64,000 bases of DNA from Lytechinus variegatus (Eukaryota; Echinodermata; Echinoidea; Temnopleuroida; Toxopneustidae): assembly GCF_018143015.1 (NCBI RefSeq), contig NC_054751.1, positions 33,370,347 to 33,434,346 on the forward strand, given 5' to 3'. The notes beneath the pieces were generated by a model that ran no database searches, was not told the origin of the DNA, and worked only from the letters and a program-made list of their open reading frames with translations. Positions 23,621 through 35,770 of this stretch are shown here, piece by piece (position 1 is the first letter of the stretch; every line of letters starts with the position of its first letter). Both the position numbers and the translations under genes were made by a program.

Positions 23621-26600
23621 AAATTCATATCATTTGTCCTGTCAGTCTTGATTTTCTAAATTTATTTTCTCTTATATTTATCAGAAAAAGGTCCAGGATT
23701 TCCTAGAGGTGCACACCAATTAGTCTCATTTTGTTTGGCTTTTTTTCAGTCGAAAAAGAGGGTGTACATAAAAAAGGGATCCAATTTATAACCACCTAGA
23801 GGGGACAAGTAAAAAAAAGTTTCAATCCAAGTAGGCAAAATGTCCTTACAACACCTCAAGCAAGGAAAAATACTTTTATTTAAATCCTCACTTCAAAAGT
23901 TGGGGGTAAGTGGGATCAAAAGATGGATGGCAATAGGTTTGGCCAAGGAGGGGGGGGGGGGGACAAGTCACTTGTGAATCATACTCCCCCCATCTTTGAT
24001 ACACGTATGCCTCGTCATGATTCACACAATTAATGAGCCATTAAACACCACTTTAAATCTCTTTCTCTCACCATCTTTCTCTAACCACCTTTTCGTACCA
24101 TACTATAGTCTGTTAACACCTGTTACAATGCTCTTGCATTATTCCTAATCTAATAATAAATGATTCCTTTTCACTCTCAAATCACTTTTCCTCCTTCCAA
24201 GGGGCCACTGCTATCACAAAATGGCCGGACACCTCTGTGGACCTATTAAAAAAATCAGTAAAACGTATTGCTTTTCAAGGACACATTATGTACATACTAG
24301 CAGTGAGAAAAGTTACCAATCATTGAAAATCAAAAAAAGAAAAAGAAAGGGCATATCATTTCTAACAGCCTGAAAATGGGTAAAAGTTAAAATTTACATG
24401 TATTTGCCTTGTCATGAAAAACAAATATACAAGGCATTATTCAGCAAGGGGAAAACATAATGAAACACTTGTTATGGTATTCTAAGATCGAAGAATGGGA
24501 TGATTACCTGTTTAGGGTATATTTTGAAAGTCCATGTTTTTTAATATGATTTTCACCTTTTGATGACAGAGTCCCAACCCCCACCCATTCTACCCCTGGT
24601 TGCATGATTTCATTTAATCTGTTACATATATATAAAGACAAATTCAAAGAAACAATCCAGAAGTACTTAACCAAAATCAATACTAAGCATCGCCAATCAC
24701 CTCCACGTAACGACCATCAGCGCACCCTAACCCTGCCCGTTTGAACCATTTTAGGGGAGTTGGCAGTATCCTGGAAGTAAGTAAGTGATGATCCCTTTCA
24801 TCACTTAATCTTGTAACTTTCTAATCTGGACTTTCTACTTCTTGCTCCCTATATCCTTGTATTTTCCTTTATTTTTATCCAGATATTAATACCTACCCTT
24901 CTTTATCAACACAATTTAATCAATTAAGAGCATTGGGAGTGGCTTGATTCACAAACACAGGCAAACAGAATGAACAATGAAACAAATATTCAGATTCGTC
25001 TTGATTTATTGATGAAAATATATCCTTTCAAAACAATCGATTTCAGTAACAAATACAAATATTACAGTATTCTCTAATACAACATTTCCACTTTATAAAA
25101 GCGCATATTTAAACAAACTAAAAATGATACAATATGATAAATTGAACTTCAAGGGATATCGTAATCACTTCTTTTTTTCCAAGATAAGAAAAAAGAGACA
25201 AATTTACAAGTGCAAGCCAAAGTCATGTAGGAGAGAATAATGGAGCAGATAAAAATGAAAATCATATTAGTAATAGTATTATCATACCAATTTATTAACT
25301 ACCATTTATGATTTTATCAAAAGGACAGAATCAGAAATAAAATAAATGAATATATCATATTTCAGTAATAACATAATACAAGAAAAAAATAATGAAAAAA
25401 ATAATATAACAATACAATATACATATATTTCCAGAAACTTCCAAAAGTCCTTTAATATGAAGAAGGCTACATAGTTAAAAAGGAGAACTATATTGAAAAC
25501 AAAATAATGGCGAATTATATATCAAATTAAAGCTGAAAATCAGGAGTACACGGTGGTATACTTCATTTATCATGGAACCCGATGAAAGTCAGTTAATTTA
25601 TACTTTTATTAGAGTTCTCTCTCTCATATGGAGAACTAGCGGACAGGTCCTCGCTGCACGCGCGCACCCTTTTAACACGCAGAATTCCCTGGCATCATAC
25701 CTTTTTTCACAAACAAATGTGTATCAAGGACAGGCGTTGATTCAGATAGAATTTCCGCCCCCCTAAAATGAATGTTAACAACTTCTATCAGATGACCATT
25801 ATTTTTTATACATTTAATTGATGGGAAATATGGCACTTTATTACATTAAAATCACTCAAAACCATCCATAGTCAGGAATATGTATTGGGATAATCGGTTT
25901 TGGAGACATTTATATCCGTCGTCACATCGGTGTGTGATGGTATGAAGAATTTCCGCCCAGATTATAATAAAGGGCACATTGTGAGGTAAATGCTCATGAA
26001 AGAACCATGGAGATTGGTTTAGAAGGAAATAGTGCACTTTTATCATCAAATCAGAGGAGATTTTCTTTGTGATATTGATGTCCGAAGAGCAAACCTACAC
26101 TCGACGTGCATTCAACAAATAAGACTGGGCAGAGCTTTTGTGTACGTCAGTGTGTTGTTCGAGTCACAGCGGTTTTCTAGCTCTTTCCATTGCAGTGCTG
26201 AACATTTTATTAGGAATATATAAATATATAAACATTGTCAGTCCGAACTATAGATAAAAATATATCAGATACCATTATTTTTGCCAACAAAAATCAATTT
26301 CATTCTCTGAAAGTTGGATACGTCTCTGAATATCGTGACGGGTCCATTATGTATACGAGGGGTGCATCCTAGCTTACCACTGCATAGGTAAGTCTGAAAT
26401 TAAGTTGTGCTTATTCTTTTCACTTTATAATGATGTTTTAAATGATCTAACAACTATAATTCATGAAATTGACACAAAATATTGCGAATCAACGCTGAAA
26501 CATTATTTGTAAATACATTTATCCCTCTGTAATACCATTTCCCCCATAAAGCTGCAATGGAACATTCTGCACCACTAGTCGTACGTTGATCGCCAGGTCT

Positions 26601-27057
26601 GCACACGTCGTCTGTTATGTTTTTACATGTCCGCGAAATTGGTGATATATGATGACGTCAGTGGGTGTTCAATAACACTGAAAATTTCATCAAAATCGGA
26701 TGTAAAATAAGAAAGTTATGACATTTTAAAGTTTCGCTTCATTTCACAAACAGTTATATGCACATCTCGGTAGGTATGCAAATGAGGGAACTGATGACAT
26801 CACTCACTATTTCTCTTGTATTTTATTATATGAAATATTTTGATTTTCTAGTCATTGTCATGTGAAATGAAGTTTCATTCCTCCTGAACACATGAAATTC
26901 CAATATTTTAACATTTTTGGGCTTCAGGCAAGGAGGTTCAAACAATATTTGATCATAACATATTGCTATAGTCTTAAGAAAAAAATGCTTTAGAAAATAT
27001 TGTTAAATTTTGTGTATTTGATCATATAACAAGTCCTCATCCTCCATCACAACATTA
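23621..27057. other. Intergenic DNA with repeat fragments
   Basis: I find no supported gene. The stretch holds low-complexity G-rich and A-rich segments (23700-24000). At about 26668-26900 there is a partial copy of the palindromic repeat seen at 21884 and 63131 (CATCAAAATCGGATGT…ATGACATTTTAAAG). Open frames such as 25572-25766 and 26032-26223 have no coding support. Confidence 0.4.
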
Positions 27058-28422
27058 CCTACATGTATAGCCATATTGAAATTCATACAGGTATTAGGTA
27101 TAATGATTGGTACATGTAATTTTTAAAAAATGCAAACTTTCTTTTTGTGTGATTTAGTTTGAACTGTCATCATTCTCCATTTCTTATTACATGTAGTCCT
27201 TATAACTTGACAATTGAAAAGGTAGTATGCAGTAAGCATGACCTGAGAAATAATGAATCTAAGTAAAAACTGAGAGCATACAAAGAAACATTTTAATCAA
27301 GTATACCCAATGATTCTTACATTTTCTATACATTCATGTGCTACAGATCCTAGTGGAAATGAAAATCTACAAGCCAGTGGTCATGAATCTTCCCCAGAGA
27401 GCCCCTGTGAAGGCACTGTTCCTAGCCCCAGAGCCAGAGGTAAAGCTTGAAAAATGTTCAATATACAGCCTTGTATACAAACATGGTAGAAAATGCTCTT
27501 TAACAGTTTTTACTCTTTCTTTTCTAATAGTTACTCCAACAGAAAATAAAGCATATTACATTCATTCAACTGTTACAAAAATTTTAAATAAATGAATTAA
27601 TTATATTTCGTATTAAATGATGTACTGCACAGGTTCTTGTAAACCCCCAAGATTACATTATAGTATGTGTATTACTGTACTGTTTTTTATTGCAAGAAAT
27701 TCAATGAAATCTAGCATTCATAAACTTTTCCTTTTGACCTATTACAGACCTAAAATTTAGATTGCATGTCGGAAGAAATACTTCTCTTTGATTTTTTATG
27801 TTAGATTTTTCCCCTTTGATGCAACATATCATGTTATTAATCATAGTAAAATGTGTGACACATGGATAAACAATTATCCAGCAACCCTTAGGTGGGCAGA
27901 GCCATAACATGGAATGTAATATCAAGTCCAGCATGGGTGCACCAATGGCAAATAAGGTTTTGGCCATTTCCCACACAGTTAATCTCTAATTTCTTTGCTC
28001 TATTGCAGGATTTTAAATTACCTATGACAACACACAAAAAAATATAGTGAGGCGACACGAAGGTAGTAAAAAGGCCCAGGATGGGATTAACATATGGACA
28101 ACGATATTTGCGGCCGAAGATATGGTACCATTTACAGATACTTGTGATGATACCACAATTCCTGCCCTATAAATCCCATTGGAGCACCTCCTCCAAACAA
28201 AACAGGATCTTAGTGCACTGCACAAAGCCATGCTGTTTCAAATACAGAGGGTCCACTTAAAAGTTAGATCTCGATTTGATTCTGGATTGCCATCGTCTTC
28301 AACAGTGAGTCTGGCCCCAAGCCATGGAAAAAAAGAAATTGTGGCACTCGCTGCAATGCAGGAGGTTGCAGCAACACCAGCTTTGATAGGTTTTTTGTCC
28401 ATCCTATGCCAGGGAAAGTGCC
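27058..28422 (+). repeat. Tandem array unit A (truncated)
   Basis: First of five directly repeated units; the offset to unit B is 1363 bp. It carries exon 1 at 27347-27439 and exon 2 from 28009. It breaks off in exon 2 (after GCCAGGGAAA) and joins directly to the start of unit B. The left border is where similarity to B starts, at CCTACATGTATAGCC. Confidence 0.85.
28009..28420 (+). pseudogene. Array family exon 2, unit A (broken)
   Basis: Copy of the large array exon. A TAA appears in the second full codon after the acceptor, and another stop lies inside (TAA replacing a Gln in PALQIPLE). The 3' end is lost at the A/B junction. The family is described under unit C. Confidence 0.7.
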
Positions 28423-28709
28423 TACATGTATAGCCATATTGAAATTCATACAGGTATTAGGTATAATGATTGGTACATGTAATTTTTTAAAAATGCAAAC
28501 TTTCTTTTTGTGTGATTTAGTTTGAACTCTCATCATTCTCCATTTCTTATTACATGTAGTCCTTATAACTTGACAATTGAAAAGGTAGTATGCAGTAAGC
28601 ATGACCTGAGAAATGATGAATCTAAGTAAAAACTGAAAGCATACAAAGAAACATTTTAATCAAGTATACCCAATGATTCTTACATTTTCTGTTCATTCAT
28701 GTGCTACAG

Positions 28710-28802
28710 ATCCTAGTGGAAATGAAAATCTACAAGCCAGTGGTCATGAATCTTCCCCAGAGAGCCCCTGTGAAGGCACTGTTCCTAGCCCCAGAGCCAG
28801 AG
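28710..28802 (+). CDS. Array family exon 1, unit B
   Basis: A 93-nt exon bounded by …CTACAG and GTAAAGC. With a phase-1 intron on each side it reads DPSGNENLQASGHESSPES…, a Ser/Pro/Glu-rich and probably disordered segment. It splices in phase to exon 2. Unit A has an equal copy at 27347-27439. Units C and D lack it, and unit E keeps it (from 42159) without a donor. Function unknown. Confidence 0.5.
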
Positions 28803-29371
28803 GTAAAGCTTGAAAAATGTTCAATATACAGCCTTGTATACAAACATGGTAGAAAATGCTCTTTAACAGTTTTTACTCTTTCTTTTCTAATAGTTACTCC
28901 AACAGAAAATAAAGCATATTACATTCATTCAACTGTTACAAAAATTTTAAATAAATGAATTAATTATATTTCGTATTAAATGATGTACTGCACAGGTTCT
29001 TGTAAACCCCCAAGATTACATTATAGTATGTGTATTACTGTACTGTTTTTTATTGCAAGAAATTCAATGAAATCTGGCATTCATAAACTTTTCCTTTTGA
29101 CCTATTACAGACCTAAAATTTAGATTGCATGTCGGAAGAAATACTTCTCTTTGATTTTTTATGTTAGATTTTTCCCCCCTGATGCAACATATCATGTTAT
29201 TAATCATAGTAAAATGTGTGACACATGGATAAACAATTATCCAGCAACCCTTAGGTGGGCAGAGCCATAACATGGAATGTAATATCAAGTCCAGCATGGG
29301 TGCACCAATGGCAAATAAGGTTTTGGCCATTTCCCACACAGTTAATCTCTAATTTCTTTGCTCTATTGCAG

Positions 29372-29822
29372 GATTTCGAATTACCTATGACAACACACAA
29401 AAAAATATAGTGAGGAGACACGAAGGTAGTAAAAAGGCCAGGATGGGATTAACATATGGACAATATTTGCGGCCGAAGATATGACACCATTTACAGATAC
29501 TTGTGATGAAACCACAATCCCTGCCCTACAAATCCCATTGGAGCACCTCCTCCAAACAAAACAGGATAGTGCACTGCATAAAGCCATGCTCTTTCAAATA
29601 CAGAGGGTCCACTTAAAAGTTAGATCTCGATTTGATTCTGGATTGCCATCGTCTTCGACAGTGAGTCTGGCCCCAAGCCATGGAAAAAAAGAAAATGTGG
29701 CACTCGCTGCAATGCAGGAGGTTGCAGCAACACGAACTTTGATAGGTTTTTTTGTCCATCGTATGCCAGGGAAAATGACAGCAGAGCTGAGAGACAGATT
29801 CAATAGCACCCAGAAATCCTGA
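29372..29822 (+). pseudogene. Array family exon 2, unit B
   Basis: Same exon as in unit C, but one base is missing in the KKAQDG segment, so the first part is out of frame with the rest. The downstream part (from about 29481) stays open to the shared TGA. Thus unit B has a good exon 1 but a shifted exon 2. Confidence 0.6.
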
Positions 29823-30036
29823 ATGGACTTTATCAGGTGCAAACGCAAATTTGAAGCAAGATCATACAAATATATTAACCTGTGCAGTGGACTTTTCATG
29901 GAAGAGGATTATGAATATACTGAGGTTCAGATGCATAAACATGGAATTAAAAAAAAAACTCCCAACCTAAAAAAAGGATACTGTGACGGAATCACTAAAA
30001 AAATAAATTAGCAAGACTTATGTAACAAACAAAGTG

Positions 30037-30310
30037 TGACGTCATAATGCACCATTTTTGGTAGCGTCTTTTAGTTAGTACTTTCTATTGTGACGTAGCA
30101 CTGGTCATGGCTACTTCTGGTCAGAAACCATTAGCAACGCGCCTAAATTGCGTAATCAATAAAATGCGCGTTCCATTTCTTGCTCCATAAAAGTTACTTT
30201 TTATAACGAAGATTACCATTGATTCAGATAAAGATTTGTTGTGCACAGTACCGAGAGCGTCATTTTTGACAGACATATTTTTCTGGACAAGTGGGCAAAC
30301 CTTTCAAGGT
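30037..30310 (+). promoter_or_regulatory. CRE/TATA promoter-like start of the insertion
   Basis: TGACGTCA (30037-30044) is followed by a second TGACGT and then CATAAAAG (30186-30193). A leader follows, with a donor-like AAGGTAATTT near 30309. The order suggests an RNA polymerase II promoter. The unit C copy has the same sites about 5789 bp later. Confidence 0.45.
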
Positions 30311-30636
30311 AATTTAATCTTTATTTCTCCAGTAATATTTGCTGACTATTTTAGGAGAAGAATATTTACCATAATGATTGCTGAATGTGAGATTCCAAAT
30401 TAATTATCTTGATTCTCTATTTTTAAAGTTTTATAGGAGAAATTGAGTCACATAAAGGTTGTTTGAAGTTGCGTCATACTATATTCTCATTTTGCCATTA
30501 CGGAAAGAGGTTTATTCTATGTTGCGTTCAGTCGAATTTTCATGGTGCGTCAGTATGCGCATTAGAGATGTTTGTTTTTGTTTTAAACCATAAATGTGTG
30601 AAATATTTGCCAATGAATTTTGGTAAATTTTAAAAG

Positions 30637-31044
30637 ATGCCATTATTGGTCAGTTTTTATATGCCAATATTTTCGTCAAGTTGAAAAGATGCCAATAATA
30701 CTTGGTCAGTTTTTATAGGCCGATATTTTCGTCTAGTTGAAAAGATGCCAATAATACTTGGTCAGTTTTTATATGCCGATATTTTCATCAAGTTGAAAAG
30801 ATGCCAATAATACTTGGTCAGTTTTTATATGCCGATATTTTCGTCAAGTTGAAAAGATGCCAATAATACTTGGTCAGTTTTTATATGCCGATATTTTCGT
30901 CAAGTTGAAAAGATGCCAATAATACTTGGTCAGTTTTTATATGCCGATATTTTCGTCAAGTTGAAAAGATGCCAATAATACTTGGTCAGTTTTTATATGC
31001 CAATATTTTTGTCAAAGTTGAAAAGATGCCAATATACTTGGTCA
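30637..31044 (+). repeat. 56-bp minisatellite, about 7 copies
   Basis: GATGCCAATAATACTTGG recurs at 30688, 30744, 30800 and onward at exact 56-bp steps. Each 56-mer is itself two diverged halves that resemble the 26-bp unit next door. The long open frames through it are a by-product of the repeat. Confidence 0.85.
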
Positions 31045-31398
31045 GTTTTTATGTGCCAATTTTGGTCAAGTTCAAAATGTGCCAATTTTGGTCAAGTTCA
31101 AAAAGTGCCAATTTTGGACAAGTTCAAAATGTGCCAATTTTGGTCAAGTTCAAAAAGTGCCAATTTTGGTCAAGTTCAAAAAGTGCCAATTTTGGACAAG
31201 TTCAAAATGTGCCAATTTTGGTCAAGTTCAAAATGTGCCAATTTTGGTCGATTTCAAAGGTGCCAATTTTGGTCAAGTATAGAAGTGCCAATTTTGGTCG
31301 ATATCAAAATGTGCCAATTTTGGGCAATTTTGAAAAGTGCCAATTTTGGTCAATATCAAAATGTGCCAAGTTTGGTCGGTTTTAAAATGTGCCAATTG
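31045..31398 (+). repeat. 26-bp minisatellite
   Basis: GTGCCAATTTTGGTCAAGTT recurs at about 26-bp spacing (31079, 31105, 31131…), becoming more degenerate to the right. Because 26 is not a multiple of 3 and the unit has no stop, all three frames stay open. The predicted NVPILVKFK-type peptides are therefore not evidence of a protein. Confidence 0.85.
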
Positions 31399-33720
31399 TC
31401 AGGGAATTTATAAATGTTATTGATAATGATGTTTATGTATTGATGTATTCTTATTTATTATTGGTCACTTGTAAGAAACCATTCTTGGGAAAGGTGAACT
31501 GATATTTTAGTTGAGTGTTTAGACTCTTCTGTGGCTGAATGAAAATAAGCTGCAACAATTGAGACGCGGCCCAGGTCGTTGAGCAGAGTGACATCTGTCT
31601 CGAATGCAACCGTGCTTCTCGTCTAACCTTACCCAGGGTAGTTTCCGTGACATTAATGGTTTGAGATGAATGGTTTATTTGAATCTGGACATTATGAATT
31701 TATTACTGACAGGTATATCTTAATAAAGATGAATTTTTGGAGCAGAAGGCTGAGAGCCTTCATAACTTAGACATATGTCACCAGGGGTCTCTAGATGAGG
31801 CATCCTTGATCTTTTATGAAGATCATAGTATTGTTAGGAATAGGACTTAAGGTTAACAGATGAATATTGACTATTTTTGGATCTTAACTGATTATAGATC
31901 CTTGATCTTTATAGGACAGATAGTTGAGATTAGGATTTTGGTGAGTTCCTGATAGTTCAGGCAATGTTGTAAATATGTAAATTATTCTATTATCTAGGAT
32001 GCCTCCTAGGATAAAGGCAGTCATTTTCTATTTCGAATAATCAGAGCCTTTACTCCTTCTGAAATAGACATGTATAGTAAAAGTAGAGAGATTATTAGGG
32101 ATGTATTGATTTATCAATACAATCTTTTCATGAGACGATTAGGTTTACTGGATAGTTTTCTCGGAAAAACAATAAGGAAAGAATCCTTGGAGGAATTCGG
32201 ATTTTCCTTGGATTTAAGTTTGTTTATAAAGATGTCAAGTAAGTTCTGATAGTTGCGATAGGAAGGAATGTGACAATTTGAGACTGTCCTATCTAAAGAC
32301 TTAGGTTAGTAAAAAGTGAAATGATAAGCCGACAAAGTGAGCTATCATTGAATACTTTAAGGGGCGGATAGGCCAGTTTGGTAAAATGACCCGTTGAGCG
32401 GTGACTCTGTTGGATTGAAGTTGAAAGTCAGTTTATTTGAGCGTTTTAGCTCAGGATAAGGAAAGAGTTTAGTGGATGGCTAAGGGCCAAGTTTTAGAAA
32501 GTGATAGAGGCTAGACGTAGCCGAGAATAGAACTTCTTTTCATACTTTTTGCTGGAGTGATAAGTATATTTGTAGGAAGGAAACTAGTACAGTTCGATCA
32601 ACTTACTTTGATCTGTCTCATGATAGTAGAGATTTAAAATATAGATAGAATTTAAGACATATTACTTGGTTTTTAAGAATATGTATTGTTGTCATATCGA
32701 AATGACGACAAGTACTTGAATAAATTATGACGACAAAACATAGTCATGAGGTGTCGTCTGTAGATATTGTACATAGTATACATAGATCAAAGAAGAATTT
32801 ATTGAACAGAACACAACTTGATATTGGCAACAATGCCTAGCTGTTAGTTAAAGTTTATTAATAAAGAATTACTTGTTATTGATTCAGTTGAACAATTACT
32901 GAATACAGAGTTATTTATTTTACTAGAGTAACCGTCTGGTGTGAACGTTAGTTACAGAAGTGACAACAATGATTGGTACATTTACTTCTACTCGAGATAG
33001 CAAATTTAGAAAATGAGATCATTTATAGAACGAAATCACTTTTCCATGTCATTGTGCCTTAGATTGCTCGCTACCGATTATGAAGAGTTAGCACGAGAGA
33101 CTGTGAGAGAGACCTTTAATGTATTGAGTTGTAGTATATTGTTTTGGCAAGTTCGACTTTGCCAGTGAGGCACTGAGTGTGCGGCGTTGCACGTGTGTGC
33201 TATGCTGAATCATGAGTTGTTGTTGATGAATTAGATTATTGGTGCACGTTTTAGTGTGCAAAATTACTAGTTTGCTTGTCTTGTTTGATGGTGAATTCTT
33301 AGATTAATTTATTAGGAAATAATAGAATCATGCAATGTTTCCACTTACCAGAATTGTTGCAATGAGGCAGATTTCTTAGAAGATGCTGGAGAGCATGTGA
33401 AATAGTGTACACGAAGGAATGTGCAAATGTTTACGATTTTCAGTGACTTGAGGTCAGGTGACCGATTACGAGTTGTGACGTATGTATTGTGTTGGCAAAT
33501 AAGCCAATTGGAATGGTTGGTTTTGTGGATATTTATTTTATTTATGCTTCAGCGAGTCTGGAGTCTCTTTATAAATGAATGTTGTAAAGAGAGGAGAATC
33601 TAGTGCTCTCATAAAAAAGGCTAGATGGTGGCAGCTTACCGTTATGAATGATTGATTTATATTTGGTGGAGATTGATGAGAAATTGTGAGAAGAATAGAG
33701 TGCAAGTGCAGAGACTCTTC
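31399..33720. other. Interior of the insertion, no gene seen
   Basis: About 2.3 kb of AT-rich sequence, repeated almost unchanged in unit C (37134-39460). It contains AATAAA at 31722-31727 and a second AATAAA near 32860. The 60-codon frame at 33421-33603, repeated at 39162, is the longest plus-strand frame and shows no recognisable domain. Confidence 0.5.
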
Positions 33721-35154
33721 CCCCTATCTTCTCTCTCTCTCTCTCCACTCTGTCTTCTTCTTCTTCCAGTAGTGTGCATAAACCTCCACGGAGTATCGTC
33801 GCACAACAGTTGGTTGTCTATCGGCTAATTAAACGTGTTGCTCGTAGCAAAGCTCGATGAAAATAAGTCCAAAAACGAACGCATATACACTATATACAAA
33901 TTGTTCTCATATTTTGAGTTAGTTTAAGACGACATCTCTGACTCGTGTCTTGAAGATGTCGATCGATGGTGAGATGACCACATTTTGACTGTCTCTCTCC
34001 ACTCTGGTCTCTCGCTCCGGTCTCTTCCCCTCTCCTCTTCACCTCTTCTTTAATTGATCCCTTGTATATAACAACCCCCCCCCCTTCACGCCACAATACT
34101 TTCCCCACCATCATCGTGGGTGAGCACCCTTTCCCACCCGAGTGTTTTATGCCTGCTCCAACAATGGCAATGCAACAGGTGGGAGCATCTGCACCTCGCC
34201 CTCGGGTGGGGAGACTCAACAAGTCCAACATCGACACCGTCATTAGATCAAGGTATCAAAATCACAACCCATAGGATTTGCACACGTGTATTGCAGGCGC
34301 CATCCTTGTTGGTCATGCTTTTTGGTCATACAGGTATTAGGTAGAGTGATTGGTACATGTAATTTTTAAAAAATGCAAACTTTCTTTTTGTGTGATTTAG
34401 TTTGAACTCTCATCATTCTCCATTTCTTATTACATGTAGTCCTTATAACTTGACAATTGAAAAGGTAGTATGCAGTAAGCATGACCTGAGAAATAATGAA
34501 TCTAAGTAAAAACTGAGAGCATACAAAGAAACATTTTAATCAAGTATACCCAATGATTCTTACATTTTCTGTTCCAGAGCCAGAGGTAAAGCTTGAAAAA
34601 TGTTCAATATACAGCCTTGTATACAAACATGGTAGAAAATGCTCTTTAACAGTTTTTACTCTTTCTTTTTTAATAGTTACTCCAACAGAAAATAAAGCAT
34701 ATTACATTCATTCAACTGTTACAAAAATTTTAAATAAATGAATTAATTATATTTCGTATTAAATGATGTACTGCACAGGTTCTTGTAAACCCCCAAGATT
34801 ACATTATAGTATGTGTATTACTGTACTGTTTTTTTTTGCAAGAAATTCAATGAAATCTAGCATTCATAAACTTTTCCTTTTGACCTATTACAGACCTGAA
34901 ATTTAGATTGCATGTCGGAAGAAATACTTCTCTTTGATTTTTTATGTTAGATTTTTCCCCTTTGATGCAACATATCATGCTATTAATCATAGTAAAATGT
35001 GTGACACATGGATAAACAATTATCCAGCAACCCTTAGGTGGGCAGAGCCATAACATGGAATGTAATATCAAGTCCAGCATGGGTGCACCAATGGCAAATA
35101 AGGTTTTGGCCATTTCCCACACAGTTAATCTCTAATTTCTTTGCTCTATTGCAG

Positions 35155-35609
35155 GATTTCGAATTACCTATGACAACACACAAAAAAATATAGTGAGGAG
35201 ACACGAAGGTAGTAAAAAGGCCCAGGATGGGATTAACATATGGACAACAATATTTGCGGCCGAAGATATGACACCATTTACAGATACTTGTGATGAAACC
35301 ACAATCCCTGCCCTACAAATCCCATTGGAGCACCTCCTCCAAACAAAACAGGATAGTGCACTGCATAAAGCCATGCTCTTTCAAATACAGAGGGTCCACT
35401 TAAAAGTTAGATCTCGATTTGATTCTGGATTGCCATCGTCTTCGACAGTGAGTCTGGCCCCAAGCCATGGAAAAAAAGAAAATGTGGCACTCGCTGCAAT
35501 GCAGGAGGTTGCAGCAACACGAGCTTTGATAGGTTTTTTTGTCCATCGTATGCCAGGGAAAATGACAGCAGAGCTGGGAGACAGATTCAATAGCACCCAG
35601 AAATCCTGA
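35155..35609 (+). CDS. Unrecognised array-family protein, exon 2, unit C (intact)
   Basis: The exon follows CTCTATTGCAG and runs open for 150 codons to TGA, entered in phase 1. It starts FRITYDNTQKNIVRRHEGSK, has a middle with PALQIPLEHLLQTKQD and LFQIQRVHLKVRSRFD, and ends RFNSTQKS. The LLQTKQD…LFQIQRV stretch may be helical. There is no signal peptide, membrane segment, zinc-finger or catalytic motif that I can name. Eight copies of this exon occur in the array (A, B, C, D1, D2, E1-E3). Amino-acid differences are few, and several copies keep the frame. It could be a host gene family, or cargo of a larger mobile element. The 5' exons are not identified in this unit. Confidence 0.5.
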
Positions 35610-35770
35610 ATGGACTTTATCAGGTGCAAACGCAAATTTGAAGCAAGATCATACAAATATATTAACCTGTGCAGTGGACTTTTCATGGAAGAGGATTATG
35701 AATATACTGAGGTTCAGATGTATAAACATGGAATTCGGAAAAAAAAACTCCCAACCTAAAAAAAGGATAC

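Larger units (their letters stand above)
29982..34095 (+). mobile_element. 4.1-kb LTR-like insertion in unit B, fossil
   Basis: It begins TGTGACGGAATCAC and ends CACGCCACA, flanked by ATAC (29978-29981 and 34096-34099). Unit D shows the same site with one ATAC and no insert (41661-41664). TG...CA ends and a 4-bp duplication fit a long solo LTR or a non-autonomous LTR-type element, although I recognise no retroelement genes. Parts in order: promoter-like start, 56-bp minisatellite, 26-bp minisatellite, about 2.3 kb of AT-rich sequence, CT-rich microsatellite, end. It looks young, because the copy in unit C is nearly identical. It is about 290 bp longer than the unit C copy, mostly from extra sequence at about 33760-34000. 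Confidence 0.6.
28423..34326 (+). repeat. Tandem array unit B
   Basis: Direct repeat unit carrying exon 1 (28710-28802), exon 2 (29372-29822) and a 4.1-kb insertion (29982-34095). It ends at GTCATGCTTTTTGGT, after which unit C begins with CATACAGGTATTAGG. Confidence 0.85.

Noticed and set aside
24680-24790. A transposase-like peptide on the minus strand (KWFKRAGLGCADGRYVEVIG)
   Set aside because: Too short, with no flanking motifs. The likeness to a known family is too weak to name.
27701-27976. A 91-codon minus-strand ORF kept in units A, B, C and E
   Set aside because: It lies in the intron of the array gene. Its preservation is explained by the recent duplication, and it has no recognisable domain.
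30969-31413. 138-143-codon ORFs with NVPILVKFKK-type repeats
   Set aside because: They are translations of the 26-bp minisatellite, which has no stop in any frame. The frame drifts with each unit and no gene signals are present.
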